Shown here: one piece after another, positions 62,567 through 64,000 of the stretch
Position numbering within the stretch: position 1 is the stretch's first letter
How the letters are laid out: each line of letters starts with the position of its first letter
DNA from: Leptospiraceae bacterium
GTDB lineage: Bacteria; Spirochaetota; Leptospiria; Leptospirales; Leptospiraceae
Reading direction: 5' to 3'
NCBI GenBank assembly: GCA_016711485.1
Contig: JADJSX010000023.1
Span: forward strand, 1,319,001 to 1,383,000
Length of the DNA stretch: 64,000 nt
Notes under the pieces: generated by a model
Databases searched by the model: none
The model's input: the letters and a program-made list of their open reading frames with translations, nothing else
Told to the model about the DNA's origin: nothing
Program-made: the position numbers and the translations under genes

Positions 62567-63991
62567 TTATTTTTCAGCCTGAAAACTTTGGCGTAAGTTA
62601 GCAAGCGAATTTTCTGCTTTTACCAACTGTTCGTTTTGTCTTATGGAAGCAGTTCCGCCATATACGTTCTTTTTTTCGGTAGAATTTTTTAGAGAAATAG
62701 CCTCTGTATAGTCATTTCCTGTAAAATGTTCTGAAATCAAAAGTCTTTCGGATTCTTCGATATCTACTAGTGTTTTGTTTTTATGAACACAGAGGGAAAC
62801 TAACTTTCCAACGAGTTCATGTGCTTCTCTAAATGGAATTTTTTTATCGTTTACTAAAAAGTCAGCCAGATCTGTCGCAGTGGCAAAACCTTTGTGTAAC
62901 GAATTTTGCATTTTTTCTGGATGAAATTTCATTTCGCGAATCATTTCCGTTATCCCCTCAATAGAAATTTTTACTTGGTCAACAGAATCAAAAAGAGAAA
63001 TTTTATCTTCTTGTAAATCACGATTGTAGGCGAGCGGAAGTCCTTTTAAAAGAATTAACAGATGATTTAGATTGGCAATTACTCTAGCTGATTTTCCTCG
63101 AATCAATTCTGCTATGTCGGGATTTTTTTTCTGAGGCATAATAGAAGAACCCGTTGTGAGAGAGTCTGGCAAAGAAATGAATCCAAATTCTACCGACGAA
63201 TAGATAATAATTTCTTCACAAAGTCTAGAAGCATGAACTAATATAAGGGACGCGGCAAATAAAAAGTTCAGTATATGATCTCTTTGGGAAACTGCATCGA
63301 TAGAATTTTCACTTAACTTCGGTAAACCCAACTCCTTCAATATAAGATTTCTATCTGTATTATAATTTACTCCCGCTAGAGCACCTGAGCCTAATACTAA
63401 AATATCATTTACTTCCAGAGTATGCTTTAGCTGTTTAAAGTCTCTTTCAAAAGCCCAGAAATATGCCAATAAATAGTGGGACGTACGAATTGGTTGAGCT
63501 ACTTGTAAATGAGTATATCCTGGCATTACAAGTTCTTTATTTTGTTTTGCCTTTTCGAGGATAACACCTAGTAATTGCAATATTGAATTTAATATTTCAT
63601 TTGTTTCATCACGAATAAATAGTCTAACGTCTTGTGCTACTTGGTCGTTTCTTGAACGACCTGTGTGAAGTTTTTTGCCTGCTTGTCCAATTAACGAAGT
63701 TAGGCGGTGTTCGATATGCATATGAATATCTTCCAATTCAGTTGTGTAGGTGAATTTTCCAGATTCAATTTCTGCTTTTATTTGTGTTAAACCTTTTATA
63801 ATATCATTTAATTCTTCATTGGATAAAATTCCAATTTTGTGTAAATTCTTTGCGTGGGCAATGCTTCCTGTAATGTCTTGTTTATATAGTCTTTTGTCAA
63901 AACTTACTGATTCCCCGATTCTTTCCATGATAGATGCGGCTTTAGTTTCAAATCTTCCGCCCCAGAGTTTTTGAGATTTTTCTTCTTGCAT
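62567..63991 (-). CDS. argH: Argininosuccinate lyase
   Basis: The 474-aa enzyme makes arginine and fumarate from argininosuccinate in the last step of arginine synthesis. It has the family signature GSSIMPQKKNPD in the flexible loop, with the catalytic Ser, plus the THLQVAQPIRTSHYLLAY and TGRSRNDQVAQDVRLF motifs. The length is typical. It is the first gene of the minus-strand run to fliM. Its upstream region extends beyond the window. Confidence 0.96.
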   Translation of the reverse strand: MQEEKSQKLWGGRFETKAASIMERIGESVSFDKRLYKQDITGSIAHAKNLHKIGILSNEELNDIIKGLTQIKAEIESGKFTYTTELEDIHMHIEHRLTSLIGQAGKKLHTGRSRNDQVAQDVRLFIRDETNEILNSILQLLGVILEKAKQNKELVMPGYTHLQVAQPIRTSHYLLAYFWAFERDFKQLKHTLEVNDILVLGSGALAGVNYNTDRNLILKELGLPKLSENSIDAVSQRDHILNFLFAASLILVHASRLCEEIIIYSSVEFGFISLPDSLTTGSSIMPQKKNPDIAELIRGKSARVIANLNHLLILLKGLPLAYNRDLQEDKISLFDSVDQVKISIEGITEMIREMKFHPEKMQNSLHKGFATATDLADFLVNDKKIPFREAHELVGKLVSLCVHKNKTLVDIEESERLLISEHFTGNDYTEAISLKNSTEKKNVYGGTASIRQNEQLVKAENSLANLRQSFQAEK

Positions 63992-64000
63992 AGTATTACT

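Noticed and set aside
1..64000. CRISPR array
   Set aside because: No evenly spaced direct repeats of 25-40 bases are present; the regular periodicity at 23-26 kb is coding (MORN).

Overview
This AT-rich window looks like chromosomal DNA of a spirochaete of the Leptospira lineage. The basis is gene content, not a database match. It carries several lipoproteins with spirochaete-style lipoboxes, KWG/WG-type repeats, SpoIIE-type PP2C phosphatases with GAF, Cache, HAMP and TPR modules, exported MORN-repeat proteins, a flagellar switch gene (fliM) and an acyl-CoA dehydrogenase with a long N-terminal extension. There is one tRNA (Ala, GGC anticodon). I see no rRNA, CRISPR array, prophage or intact insertion sequence.

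Layout. 1-650 is non-coding with extreme homopolymer runs. An M24 peptidase and a membrane SpoIIE phosphatase follow (to 4.2 kb). 4.6-8.5 kb is a minus-strand operon whose four genes are each joined by an ATGA overlap: GT4 glycosyltransferase, radical SAM/SPASM protein, O-methyltransferase-like protein and WG-repeat protein. 8.6-12 kb holds small exported proteins and a hypothetical. An acyl-CoA dehydrogenase, a STAS protein and an RND/TolC efflux pair lie at 12.5-19.8 kb. 20-29 kb has an Rnk-like factor, a large coiled-coil OmpA-type protein, and a plus-strand run of three MORN proteins, an alpha/beta hydrolase and a YdjM-like membrane protein. 29-45 kb is mixed housekeeping and envelope genes: a PAS-ATPase regulator, SurE, HflX, two SH3-type exported proteins, methylglyoxal synthase, an exported SET-domain protein, glutathione synthetase, Sua5, a GH18 protein and an orphan SUKH protein. 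45.1-52.7 kb is a minus-strand operon coding for NfnA, NfnB, a 2-oxoacid:ferredoxin oxidoreductase (fused gamma-alpha, and beta) and an unusual beta-like protein fused to a ferredoxin. 53-58 kb has a GAF-PP2C-ATPase regulator, the tRNA, peptide deformylase and a hydrolase. 59-64 kb is a minus-strand run argH, cyclophilin, two hypotheticals, fliM.

How genes work together. The Kor and Nfn proteins would couple 2-oxoacid oxidation to ferredoxin and NAD(P)H. Partner-switching parts are scattered: two PP2C phosphatases, two RsbW-like ATPase domains and one STAS antagonist. The best candidates for something undescribed are the GT/rSAM/methyltransferase/WG-repeat operon, a pair of inverted-repeat elements (52.68-52.99 and 58.17-58.34 kb) that share a small conserved reading frame and a structured segment, the ferredoxin-fused beta-like protein, and the exported SET protein.
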